64,000 nt of DNA from Halichondria panicea (lineage: Eukaryota; Porifera; Demospongiae; Suberitida; Halichondriidae), in contig NC_087378.1 in NCBI RefSeq assembly GCF_963675165.1, positions 1,853,525 to 1,917,524 on the forward strand, written 5' to 3'. Under the pieces are notes generated by a model, which was not told the DNA's origin, searched no databases, and worked only from the letters and a program-made list of their open reading frames with translations. Within the stretch, counting starts at the first letter, position 1. Each line of letters starts with the position of its first letter. This document shows, piece by piece, positions 46,786 to 58,500 of the stretch. The translations under genes were made by a program, and so were the position numbers.

Positions 46786-48108
46786 CTTATCAGAAACTGT
46801 GATAGAATCCGAGCGTGGTGGTTGATGGCGGTCAATTACTGGCACAATTTCAATGTGAAGATCTGTAAGTGCAGACGTCTGTTTCACAGAAATGGAGTCA
46901 ATAACAAACTCAGGCACAAGGAAGACCATTTTTACACATTTATCTTTGATCAAACAAAGCTGCAAAAGTATTGCATTAATTTCAAAAATAGAAGCAATTT
47001 TTCGCCGTATGATCTGAACGTCTCCCAGCGTAACAGGCTTTCCTGGGGTGTATTTAAAAGCAAACAGTTTGCAATCATTCCTTTCAGAGGGATACCGAAA
47101 AATGACAGGAGGAACTTCAAACACACTGCGTTTACAGTATTCATTCAAGGCAGCTACATACTCGGCAACTAATTTCTTATCGGCAGGTGTCCCGAACTCT
47201 TTTGAAACTTCTTCTACAATATCACAATTGAAGAATGATTTGTGAGGACGTATATTTTTAAATATTTCTGTCACTGTTTCAGCCTTTTCGACTCTTTTCT
47301 GCTGCTGTGTTTGAGGTGGCACTACGAGATTCCAAACAAAGTTGTCAAGTTTTTCAATGTTCACTTCAGAAGATTCAAGAGATTTTATTAGTGAATTTTC
47401 CAAGCGAGCATAAGAATCCTGAAGAAGGTGCCATTCTACATTTTTCTCAGGATTGATTTTGGAGCGATCTAAAAATGGGAAGGTTTTGAACTCTAGCTTC
47501 TCTGTCTCCGCAGCATGTGGACAACCACTTTGCAAGAACGATTCGAAAGAACAATTTTGACAAAAAGGACAAATGACTCCTTTTGAAGTAACATCCGCAT
47601 CTATTTTGAGAGAAGATAACTCGTCAGGGAGGGAATGAAAGGAATCATCAGAATCACTAGAGCACTGTTCCTCAATTTGCCGTGCTTCAAGGCTAAGCTC
47701 TTCATAGATGTTCTGATCATCAGAATCACTAGAGCACTGTTCCTTAATTTGCCGTGCTTCAAGGCTAAGCTTTTTATAGGCGTTCTGAAGTCGCTCCAAA
47801 TAACAACATGCCCATGTACCTTCATTTCTGATGATCTCAACAAAGCCATTGTAAGCAAGGGGATCAGTTTTTACACGATCGGTTATGGTATTCAGAAGCA
47901 TTTGTGCTTTGTCAACTTTGGATACACTCGTATCACCAACACTATCTCTAACATACTCAGAGATGTAGCCTTCTGCAAACATTGCTGTTCCAATGCTGTT
48001 TGGAGACGATTTGATGCAATTCAAAATTGAGGATGCACATTTGACCATCGTTTTGTATTCAATAGACTGGTCACTTCTTACAAGAGCTGACTCAGAGGTC
48101 ATGGCCAT
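46786..48108 (-). CDS. CARD-like protein with uncharacterised C-terminal domain
   Basis: One large exon of about 440 codons. Residues ~10-105 (SSILNCIKSSPNSIGTAMFA, DKAQMLLNTITDRV, DPLAYNGFVEIIRNEG) have the helix spacing and residue pattern of a CARD/death-fold domain. Next comes a duplicated 31-residue unit (LSLEARQIKEQCSSDSDD), then a CxxC/CxH cluster (CPFCQNCSFESFLQSGCPH) that may bind metal. The C-terminal third (LGDVQIIRRKIASIFEIN, MVFLVPEFV) looks like a compact alpha/beta domain I associate with cnidarian and sponge death-fold proteins, but I cannot name it. The exon may extend to 48153, where a good acceptor exists and the frame stays open. Without splicing it ends in a stop at 46759; a donor at 46785 instead leads to 46621-46651 and then, in phase, into the SH2-1 gene. 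Confidence 0.65.
47634..47800 (-). repeat. In-frame duplication inside the CARD-like gene
   Basis: Two copies of a ~75-93 bp unit encoding LSLEARQI(K/E)EQCSSDSDD. The copies differ at few bases, so the duplication is recent. The unit combines a short helix with an acidic Ser/Asp tail that resembles casein-kinase-2 sites. Confidence 0.85.
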
Positions 48109-48247
48109 GTTTCGGTAGATCTGATTTTGATAACGACAGTAATTCCGAATCCCTGCAAAAAAGACATAATAATTTTTTAAAGTAGCTAATCTAGATCTAT
48201 ATACATATATAATTATGTCAATTCAATGTAGTTTTACAGCAGTATGA

Positions 48248-48722
48248 CCAAGAGTATAATTATGATAAAGAAGAGAGTATCGAACGTAGGCATACTGTAC
48301 ATCAGATGTATGCAGAGAGTAACGTCACGCTTGGATTGGTCAGTGTGCAAATTCCAAGCTTGTAACAGATACAGGAAGTCACGTTACTTTCCGCATATGC
48401 GCATACATCTGATCAGGAGCCCATAAAGAGAAGGAGCGGCTGACTACGGGGATCACATCTCGTAAGTGGTTATGACCGCATTTCCATATATGCAGGGTCC
48501 ACTAAGTGGTTGAATCCCTACACGTGTTATACGCAATGCAGGGATGCGGTTTGCAAGCACTTAGTCGCTTCCATACAAGGAAGTGCGGTTTCACCGGCAA
48601 TTACGAGATGTGATCCCCGAGTGTACGTTGAAGTTAGCCGCTCCTTTTCTTTATGGGCTCCTGATCTGATACACAGTATACCTACGTTTAATACTCTCTC
48701 TCTATCATTATTATACTCTTGG
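48248..48722. mobile_element. Foldback element copy 2 with a nested inverted repeat
   Basis: Outer arms match the element at 29771-30090 (AAGAGTATAATTATGATA .. GTATCGAACGTAGGCATACT). The centre carries a second, unrelated inverted repeat: ATCAGGAGCCCATAAAGAGA and ATCACATCTCGTAA recur inverted at 48590-48667. One element appears to have inserted into another. Confidence 0.9.
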
Positions 48723-49058
48723 TATGACTCATTGAGACACGGCATGGTATAGAGGGAGTGAATGTTGCACAGACATTGATGTGCTGAAGGCAATCCTCTA
48801 CATACAGGTTACTACATTATAGGGCATTTGTTGCAGGGACATACGAGCAGGGAATATCAGAGTCAAAATGTTGTGTAAATGCGGCCACAGGAATTGTTGT
48901 TATCATGTTAATTAATGATGATTATTGCTCCAAGAATGGTAGTATAATGAAAGCACCGCGGGTGCTGATGCCTCGGTGGAGGTGCCAAAGCTTGATTTGT
49001 TGCTTGATTTGTTTCTTGATTGTTTGACTTGAGAGCGAAGTATCTATATCGAAGGTAA

Positions 49059-49363
49059 TGCACCTATCAATGTGTTGCCCCACCCCCCCCCCGGGAGGGG
49101 TCGGGGTTATATGGGGGATTTGACCATACCTCAGGTCAAATTCCCCCAGGTGGGGGAGGATTCTGTGTTCAAATCCCCCAGTCAACAGGGGGTTTTTGAG
49201 CCCCAAGCAGTTGCACTGCATAAAAACAGGCTATAAAAGCAGTCTTTACTACGCAAAGCCAGGTCAAATCCCCCAGTATGGGGCCAAAATGTCAGGTCAA
49301 ATTGAGTCAAATCCCCCCGTATGTCTCGGGGGGGGGTAGTGGGGCAACACATTGATAGGTGCA
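49059..49363. mobile_element. MITE with TGCACCTATCAATGTGTTGC termini
   Basis: Perfect or nearly perfect inverted ends of about 27 bp (TGCACCTATCAATGTGTTGC followed by CCCAC). The interior is rich in CCCCC/GGGGG and repeats TCAAATCCCCC several times. No coding capacity. Confidence 0.9.
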
Positions 49364-49774
49364 TAAGCCTTTCCAAAGTCGAGGCAGACAAGTGTCAGAG
49401 AGTAAGTTTGTGCGAAAAAACTTCTTGATCTACACAAAATGATTCTATAGATTTATATTTCATACCTTGTGCAGGACAGGTTGTAATCAGAGGCTGTAAC
49501 AACCCTCTTTAAGCTTTAATAGTCTACAACACCAAATTCACAGTACAGCATGCCAGAAAATACTCAACCTCACCAGTACAGTGCACACACCCAGAGGTAC
49601 ACACCCATCTGCATGCCCACCCAGATTTATAAGCCATAACATCCAATGGGTTTACTGTGTCCATCTAGAGGAAAACAATAGCAGCTGCATGTAGAAGATC
49701 TATAGTCTACTGAGTTGCCAGCACCAGAGCAAAATACATGATGCATGCCGGGAGACTCAGAGCGTATACGCATC

Positions 49775-50700
49775 CACCATGCAGCAGTGCACCAAGTCAG
49801 TGAAAACTGAGCTGGCTCACACAAACCATCAACAAGTGAGCCTGTACTTCAACCAAAGTGCATCCCATAATCAAATTCATATGCATATAGGCTAGCATGC
49901 AGGCTCTGGCCTTAGCTACCTAAAGGGCCCCTAGTCTCGCGAGCATGCATGCAGCCGTCAAAAGTGGGAAGACAACATTCCAAAACGGGCCCCATGGAAA
50001 AGCGACCACTTCTACCATAGATATATAGTGTAGAAAGATTAGAATAATTTATCTTTCTACACTATCTATGCTTCTACTAGACGTCCTTTTCCCCTTCTGA
50101 CGGCTAGTCTACTCGCGAGACTAAAGATCCCCCCCTCATAAAGAAGAATGCTAAATGTTTACTTCACGATGCACTTCACATTTCTGACAGCCTCTATATA
50201 TGCACTACATGCATGATCTAAATTGTATTTCAATTAATAAAAAAAATCGATTGATTGTGGTGTGTATAGCAGAGGCAATTTTGTCTTGGCAATGTAAGGA
50301 CACAACAGTATCAATCTGTAAAACGATATTTGTACCAACTTCACTGAAGCCGTTATACATGTATTCAGTTTGACACAAACAATCTAGTAAATCTATACAG
50401 CCATTGTATATACATGTTCATGTACAATAAGATGATTGAACCCTAAACATGGCTAGTTGGCATGGGGTAACAATGGTATGTAGTAGATCTATACGTGTAT
50501 TATACCGACTGCACATGTAATTCGGTATACTAACATGTTTGTGTACTGGTTACTAAGCTCAACATCTTTGATTTCAATGGATCCGATCACGAAACAAGCT
50601 TTCTATAGTTATACCAACAGTACCGTACTGGACTTGTTAAGAGGTTACTATTTAGATATAGGGTTTGTAACATTACAAAGTTAGTTAGCTAATTCAAAAG
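49775..50700. pseudogene. Degenerate copy of the 3' end of the coiled-coil gene
   Basis: GAACCATCAACAAGTGAGCC-like sequence at 49815-49845 matches coding exon 43586-43702. 50335-50530 matches 44120-44280 (GTATTCAGTTTGACACAAAC, GGTATGTAGTAG). 50565-50700 matches 44650-44770 (GGATCCGATCACGAAACAAG, CTGGACTTGTTAAGAGGTTA). Most exons are absent. A MITE (49932-50123) lies inside. This is the decayed left part of the segment duplication that also produced the second SH2 gene. Confidence 0.75.
49932..50123. mobile_element. MITE with TAGTCTCGCGAG termini
   Basis: 12-bp inverted ends TAGTCTCGCGAG/CTCGCGAGACTA, with inner inverted segments (AGCCGTCA, and a TAGTGTAGAAAGAT hairpin at the centre). A shorter related hairpin, AGTCTCGCAAGCCAGACG, lies at 45900-45943. 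Confidence 0.85.
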
Positions 50701-50869
50701 CTGCGTGCATGGTATAATTATTTAGTTGGACAGAACTACCTGAAATGAAAAACATAACTCCGACAACAAAAAGTATACTGGATACTACCTAACATACATT
50801 TTTGAATTAATTTTGTGAAAAACAGCATAGTAAAATGTTTGTACATTTGTATACAACACATTGATGTTC

Positions 50870-52293
50870 TTATAGAACCACACAATTAGATTTAGATCTA
50901 GTACTGTCAGAATTCCTGACTGCCTTTGGGCGTTTACCCACCAGTGGAACAGGATTGTTTCTCTCTTGCTCCCTCCTGTGATACTCATCTTCTGTAACAT
51001 GTGTACCAATGCTCTTTAGCGATGGATCAATTCTGTTTCTTTCATAGAAATTAAGCATCTCCAGAAGGTTAGCGAATTCTTTACACCCTACACCAATTTG
51101 ATACATCTTGCTGTTGCCATTCGTGAAAAGTATGGGGAAATGCTTGAACACATCCTCAAGGCCAGTTTGCTTGTGTACAGATAGGACATAGCTCTGATTC
51201 TTCTTACTGTGACGAGTGAGATAACCGTGATTTGAACAAAGTTTCAGTCTCTTTTCAGCTTCGTCTCCAGTGATCTCTTCATGGTAACTGGGATGTTCAT
51301 CCATCATTTCGTTCTCGGATTTACGTACTTCTAGCTGACGAGTGACCTGCATTTCAGCAATAGATATTAAAAGAACTCACTAACAGATGCAAACCTGTTT
51401 CCTTTTGTGTCCAATTGAGTCTTTTTTAGCATCCATAAGCGGACCTATAGTTATTATCATAGATTAATTTAGCAACGCTATCAAACTAACATAATTATAC
51501 CTGGGGATTTTTTAAAATAATTGGTAAAATATTTTTAACCAAGAGTAAAAGTACCTGGTGACTCGTCTTCACTATTGGGCACCTCAGATACTTCGATTTC
51601 ACCGGACATGGAATCTGGTCCTGTCTCAGCCCCTTCAAAGTGCACTGTGCATGTATATCCTAAAAATGCAATTTTTTTAACGTCTTACTTTTTATTGGTG
51701 CAATCTTAGGCTCAAAATCATACTGCGTCATATCCTCAAATTCATTAGATTTAGGAAGAGCTCCATAATCAACTACAACCATGAAGGTTAGTGATACTCT
51801 GATAAACCTTGTGCAAATAATAATACCCTTACCTTCAGATGGTTCAACTGATAGATCAACATACTCACGAAATGATTCCCTCTTTTTTAGAGTACTCGAG
51901 GGAGCTAATTTAATTATGATGTGATTGTGAGATAATTATAGTTAGTAGTACTAAACACATTCACACAATACTAAAATGAACTAAGAACTGAGTTTGCATA
52001 CCTACCATGATCCATGATGGCAGTGGCTGAATGCCGAGGCAATTTGCTTTTTCTTTCTCTAGAGCTCCCATCATCTGTTTGGACTCTTCGTTCTAGTGCA
52101 AAATATAATTCACAGGCTGTATTAATTTTAATGGGTGCATTACACTCATAGCTATTGTAAACTTCATGCACATACAAGCATCTGTATAGCATGCAGCGCC
52201 ACGCCATAGGCCAACATATAGATCAACGTATATAGTCTACATGCCAATAATGAACTCACGATGATTTAAAGATAAATCTGGTGATGAATCCAT
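50870..52293 (-). CDS. SH2 adaptor with C-terminal CaaX box (SH2-2)
   Basis: Predicted membrane-anchored phosphotyrosine adaptor. Exons in transcription order: start exon ending near 52259 (MDSSPDLSLNHR), ~52012-52092, ~51834-51907, ~51687-51770, 51555-51659, 51395-51444, 50870-51346. Phases agree throughout; about 310 residues. N-terminal half: disordered, acidic, with tyrosine sites in REYVDLSVEP, VDYGALP and MTQYDFEP. The SH2 domain starts at PSYHEEITGDEAEKRL and has GYLTRHS, with the Arg of the FLVR position kept. The protein ends KRPKAVRNSDSTRSKSNCVVL: a basic stretch then CVVL, a CaaX box whose Leu favours geranylgeranylation. The SH2-1 paralogue ends EMSL and lacks it. The gene diverges from NOC3L, 304 bp between start codons. 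Confidence 0.85.
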
Positions 52294-52597
52294 CAGAGTC
52301 TAGTCCTGTCTTAGCACAATTTATGTCCAAATAGCAACTGTAGCAGTAGCTTGGTCAGGTCTGCCAACTAGATCTAGCATGCAGTGCAGTAATAAACAGT
52401 TGCACGATATATATGCAGCGCTAGCACAAAAGGTACGTAAAAAACCAACGGACACGGGACATCCCCTGGGAAAACCCCTAATCTGTCATCTGATCAGAGA
52501 CAGAATAATTATGTTGACGATCTTTACTAGAGCCTAACATGTAGCTCTTTTTTTTAGCCATCTAGCTGGCCACGTGGCGTGCTATTTATTATTAAAA
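52294..52597. promoter_or_regulatory. Shared divergent promoter of SH2-2 and NOC3L
   Basis: 304 bp between the two start codons, so both promoters must lie here. Contains GCCACGTGGC (52570-52579), an E-box palindrome, about 20 bp before the NOC3L ATG. No TATA box stands out. Confidence 0.5.
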
Positions 52598-55500
52598 ATG
52601 CCTAAGATCAAGATCAAGAGAAAACGTCCAACAAAAGATGCAGCAAAGCTCCCTCCAGCCGCTCCAGTAGCCGATGAGGATACCTCCAGCAGTGATGACT
52701 GCATGGACATGTTGGAGGAGGGATTGCTGGACGAGAGTGTGGATTTCCTTACAGCACTGAACCCGTAGGTACTCCAATCGTAGTTCTCTTCCTTTATATA
52801 TATATATCTATGGTTAACTACACATAGCATCAGAAGTGAAGCATAGGTAGAGTAAACAATGGAACTTCGAACAACACGGATTTTCGAACGATTTAGCACT
52901 ACGGTAAGCAAAAACAAACAGCGACATGCAGAATCTGACCCTACACAAGCCGACTTACATGTCTTAGGAACAAGCTGGGTTGAATAGCAACGTCGTAGCT
53001 CTTGCCATGATGACGTAATAATCCAGAAAACAAAGTGTGCGATAGTTGGAATTTCGGAAAGAGTAATGTATCCCCGAACCGAGGTACTTGCCGCTGTAAT
53101 TAGCTAATATCGAGCTTCCCATCAGCTTTAGTATGTCCTATTTAGTATGTAGTGAACATAAGCAAGACTAAAATTACTTCACTGCTACTCAAAACAAACA
53201 ATAAACTTTCGAACAGTAAGTGCTGAATCTGCACTTTTAACGTCATCATTGCAAGAGCTACGACGTTGCTATTTAACACAGCTTGTTCCTAAGGCATGTA
53301 AGTCGGCTTGTGTAGGGTCAGATTCTGCATATCGCTGTTTGTTTTTGCTTACCGTGGTTCTAAATCGTTCGAAAATCCGTGTTGTTCGAAGTTCCATTGT
53401 TTACTCTATAGTCTATGCACACAGTTACTCATTTGCGTATTATCTAATGTACAGGAAAATCCTTCTGAGTGTAAGTAAAAAAGACAAAAAGATGAAGGTT
53501 GACAGTGAGAGGCCGTCACAACGTAAACGTGCTCGAAATGTCGTCGAATCAGAGGCGGAGTTTGAGACACACCCCCGGGCATCTGATTGGACGGAAGGGG
53601 AGAATGATGTTCACTACTTCCTCCCCCTTAAAGCTGAGCATGGTCGCCTCATCCACCAGCCCCCACTGGTAACAGAGCACTCTGGTGAGCCATTGCACTG
53701 TTTTTTTTAACTACTGACTGAGGTATGAATTGTTTTGTAGTAAACGAGGAACAGTGTGATCAATCTGAGCCTGAAGTTGATGAGGCTGGCACACAAGAGC
53801 TTGTGAATGAGAGACCAGGTAATAAACTCTCTGTTAGATGAAAAAAGGGACTGACAAGTTTTTCGTTCAACCTTAGTTGACTCCACTCCTGTTACTGTGG
53901 CAGAGTTGTTTGCTCGTAGACATGAGAAGCTTGCCGAGAAGAGAGTGAAAATTGCTGAGCTGGCATCTGGACTCGTGGAGGACCCTGAAACCAATGTAAG
54001 AGTATACAATAACAGCATACAATCAATTTATTCCTCTTTTCATCCCAACAGATTTCCTACTTAAAGAGTCTCCGCGACCTTTGCACTGAGCGAGATCCTG
54101 ATGTAGCCATCACCGTGCGTAAACTGGCCATTGTTTCCCTCACCACCCTCTTCAAGGACATCGCTCCAAGGTGAGTATCATATCTCAACAATCTCTACAA
54201 TTTAGTATTACTAGGGACAAATTCAACTGTGTTGGTAGGGGTATTCATTGCACCGTGTGTACGCATGACCTTGATATAACTGTATTCATAACAATAATTT
54301 GCACGTGGAGGAGTTGAACAGCATTATGCTCAACTATTGTTAACTCTTGAGCATTATAATTATTATAGCTGCTTATAAGCGAACTTGTTGCTAGTCACAT
54401 CATATTGGAAGAACAGCTAGTGCTACGAACCAAAAAACTACGCTTTTGGATATCTCAACTCTGACTACGTAGATAAGCTATGGCTATGAGTCGTGCCCTA
54501 CTTGTGATGATGCTAGTAGCTGGGGTCACCTGCAAAGAATACAACCTCACTGGGCTGCATGTCAAAGATAACCAGTTTGTCAATCAAGCTGGGCAGGAAG
54601 TCATTCTGAGGGTAAGTCGTGTTAATTGGACATTGATTTGTTGAAATATTTTGTTTCTCTCAGGGCATGGACCATGCTGGGTCAGAGTATGCTTGCGTGC
54701 AAGGATGGGGACTATTTGATGGGCCCTATAATCAGACTCTAATTGATGGCTTCAAAGCTTGGAAAGCCAATGCCGTACGACTGCCTCTTAACGAAGACTG
54801 TTGGTTGAGTATCAACGGGATAAAGCCAGAGTATTCAGGATCCAACTATCAGGACGCCATTCACAAAATAGCCAAGTTGTTCACAGATGCCGGCATGGTA
54901 GTAATCCTAGACCTCCATTGGACAGCCCCCGGGGGCACAAAAGCTACAGGACAGCAGCCCATGCCCAACATGGACCACTCAGTCGATTTCTGGAAGTCTG
55001 TTGCCGCCTCCTTCAAAGACTACGACAAAATTATCTTCGAGCTTTTCAATGAACCGTACCCCGACGGTGGTCAGTGGGACTCGGATAATGGCTGGAAATG
55101 CTGGAGAGATGGGGGATCATGCAACGGCCTCAACTTCCAAGCAGCTGGTATGCAAACTCTGGTGAATGCAGTCCGAAGCACAGGTGCTAAGAATGTGATT
55201 CTCCTGGGAGGCCTTGCTTGGTCGAACTCGCTCAATCAGTGGCTACAATACAAGCCCACTGATTCAATGAATAACACAGGTGCCAGTTGGCATAGCTACA
55301 ACTTCAACTACTGCAGCCAACAGTCATGTTGGGACAGTTCAGTGGGCAAAGTGAAAGATAAGTATCCCATAGTTACGACTGAGTTTGGTGAGAACGATTG
55401 TGCTGGAGGGTATGTCACCAGCCTCATGCAATGGATGGACTCCAAACAGCTAAGCTATCTCGCATGGACCTTCAACAACTGGGACTGCAAGAGTGGCCCT

Positions 55501-58500
55501 GCCCTAATCAAAGACTATGTCAATGGGGGAACCCCTACTAATTATGGACAAGCCGTTAAGAGCCATTACGCTTCTGCTGTCTGAACTGTTTGAACCCCAA
55601 TAGACTTGTGTGTATATAAATGTTTCTATTTCTCATGCATGTCTAAAGAAACGTCTCCTTTTGATAATTGAGTGCATAATATTTATTATGAACTGACAGA
55701 CAAACTACCGTATAGCGGGTAATTTTCGTGGGGTAAAAATCGTTCAACTCGAGAAACAGTGGTTTTCGTGAGTAAAAATTTCGTTGCCTGCACTGCATTC
55801 CTATGTTCCGGTAAGCCACGCCTACGTTAAAATTTCGTGGAGGTCAGCTTGCCCACGAAACTAACGAATATTTTACCCCACGAAAATTACCCGCTATACG
55901 GTATCATATTTTTAATGACACATTCGTTTTAAGTGATCCATTTGTCATTGCAGCTACCATATTAGAGAACTGACTGATGCTGAACAAGCTGTCAAGGTTA
56001 GTACTAGTATGTGTATGTTAGCAACCAACACTGTCTGTGTTTTTAACAGGTGAAGAAAGAAGTGAGGAAATTGAGAGGCTTTGAAGAAGGGCTGCTCACC
56101 AACTATCAAGCCTTTCTTTCTCTCTTAGACGACACTGTGAAATGTATATCAGTGTGCTTTCAACCTGAATTGTGTGTCATCTCTTCTCCCCTCCAGTGGC
56201 TCTCAAAGAGGGAGGTGAGTCACAGCAGAAAAAGAGGCGGAGGGAAAGAAACAAACCTCTCGATGAACTTGACGGGGGACTGACCCTCAGTAGAGAGGCA
56301 GTCGAGGTTTGTTTTTTACTAGTATGTTTTCTAAGCTCATCCCTCCCCACACACACACACACACACACACAGAGCGTGGGAGAGGTGTCACTGCAGAGTC
56401 TCTGTCAGTTGTTGCTCTCCCTCTCTCACTTCAACTTTAGAAACAACCTATTGGTAGCCCTTGTCCCTAGAATGGCCTCCAAGGACAAAAAGGTCAGCTG
56501 TACATGTATGTACACTGCCGTCATTGGAAACTATAACCATCCCTGTGTATACTGTAAAGCTTATTTGTGTGGCTACCATACTACGTACATTGTGTAAGGG
56601 GTCGTGCTTATTGTATGTTTTGTGTACACAGGTGTCTCAGTTGTGCTGTGAGACAATGGAGAAGTTGCTTAAAAGCGACCAAAATGGAGACATTTCTTTA
56701 GAGGTGGGGAAGTGTTGTTAGCACTGCTACTGTATCACAACACTTTGTTTTCCTCCATTTACAGGCGGTGCAGATGATCTCCAAGATGGTGAAGGCCAAG
56801 AGTTACAAAACCAAAACAGCTGTGAGCATGCACTCATCGATTTACTCCATCATAACATTATAACACTACTTGTTTTTCAGGTCTTGGACACCCTCCTGTA
56901 TCTACAGTTGTCGGCAGTGGATGAACCAGTTAGTGCAGGTGGTCCTGCAATGGCCAAAAAGCCCGAAAAAAAGAAGGAGATGAAGCTATCCAAAAAGCAA
57001 AGAAAGGTGAGTGACTGTTTTTCAATTAATCGTTCATGTATGTATCATTATTTCCGACCTCCAGCACCTGAAGGAAGAGAAGATGTTGAACAGAGATCTG
57101 CAGGAGACCAATGCCATAGAGAGTAGGGACAAGAGAGCCAAGATGGTGAGTGCGGTGAGGTGTATTTGTCATGTCTATATCCTTCTTGCAGCAAACTGAA
57201 ATTCTGAGGGTGGTGTTCACAATGTACTTCCGTATCCTCAAGCACTCTCGTCACTCCCCCCTACTACGTCCTGTGCTCAGAGGGTTGGCAAAGTGAGCTC
57301 TCAATATCTAGATATGCTGTGATGTGTGTTGTCTCCTCAGGTTTGCACATCTGATTAGCGTGGATTTCTTCTCTGACCTCATGAGTGTCCTCCATTCTCT
57401 GGCAGAGTCTGGGGTAAGCCAAAGCCTACATTATTACATGTACACGTATACTTGTCACTAAATGCCCATTCTGATGTAACACAAAACCTCTCATCCTTAC
57501 AGGGTCTATCAAATAGAGAGTGTATGCAGTGTGTGTCCACTGCCTTTGAGATACTGTCTGGCCAAGGTGTGTGTTGCAGCAGAAAATTAGCACACAGATA
57601 ATATTGTGTGCATGCTTATCGTACATCGTGTAATGATAAAATCATGCGCAAGCGAGGTATACGGTAGTGTGTTTGTGTGTCAGCTAGTCTGTGTGTCTGT
57701 TTGTGTAGACTGCTACAGCTGCTCAAGGATCAATGAAGTTCTACTCTACTTAGTAGTTAGCTCTGCACTAGAACGCTAGCTATTGGTAAGCTGCAAGAGT
57801 GATAAGAGAACTGCAAGGCTCTGCTGCATTAATTTTAGACTTTAAATTTGACATCAATCGTTTTTAACAACAATCATGGTCGATCATTACCCACTCTTTG
57901 AGTTTCCCTGTTATTCTGGATTCTGCCTGCATGCAGCAAAATTAAAATAATGTTCATCATGATAATTTATAATGTATGCATAAAAGCTATTAATAGCTGT
58001 ACCTTTGAAGGTACCTCCACCGAGGCATCAGCACCTGCGGTGCTTTCATTATAATTATTTTTTGTCTGTTAAGATTTATTATCTAGTACTGTATACACTT
58101 TTGTTGTATCCATCATTAGGTTCCTCTTTGAATATTGATCCACGACAGTTCTATGTGCAGCTGTATGGAGCTCTGTTACAGTTAGACACTCGTGAGTCAC
58201 CCTAAACCCTGTGTTTGTGTGTGTTTGGAATTCCATTAATAGAAACTGAATAGTCTGTTATGATTCTCCCCCAACCATCCTTATCCATTTTATAATAGGC
58301 TCCACTAATGAAGATCTTCTTTTGGCCGTGGAATGTATGGACAAGCTGATTCGCAAGAGACGGCAGATCTCACTTCAGAGGGTGTTTGCATTTGTCAAAC
58401 GGCTCTCCACTATTAGTCTACAGCTGCTACCGGGAGCGTGTCTGGCTGTCATGACAACCATAAGAACATTTATACAGGTAGGTACCATTTGAAACATTTA

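Noticed and set aside
53249..53454. Plus-strand frame running upstream of NOC3L exon 2
   Set aside because: It is the right arm of the foldback element; the true exon starts at the acceptor at 53454, where phase agrees with exon 1.
54480..55584. Bacterial contamination as the source of the GH5 gene
   Set aside because: It has a typical 52-bp spliceosomal intron, a signal peptide like eukaryotic secreted enzymes, and lies inside a phase-consistent animal intron next to a MITE family found throughout the window.
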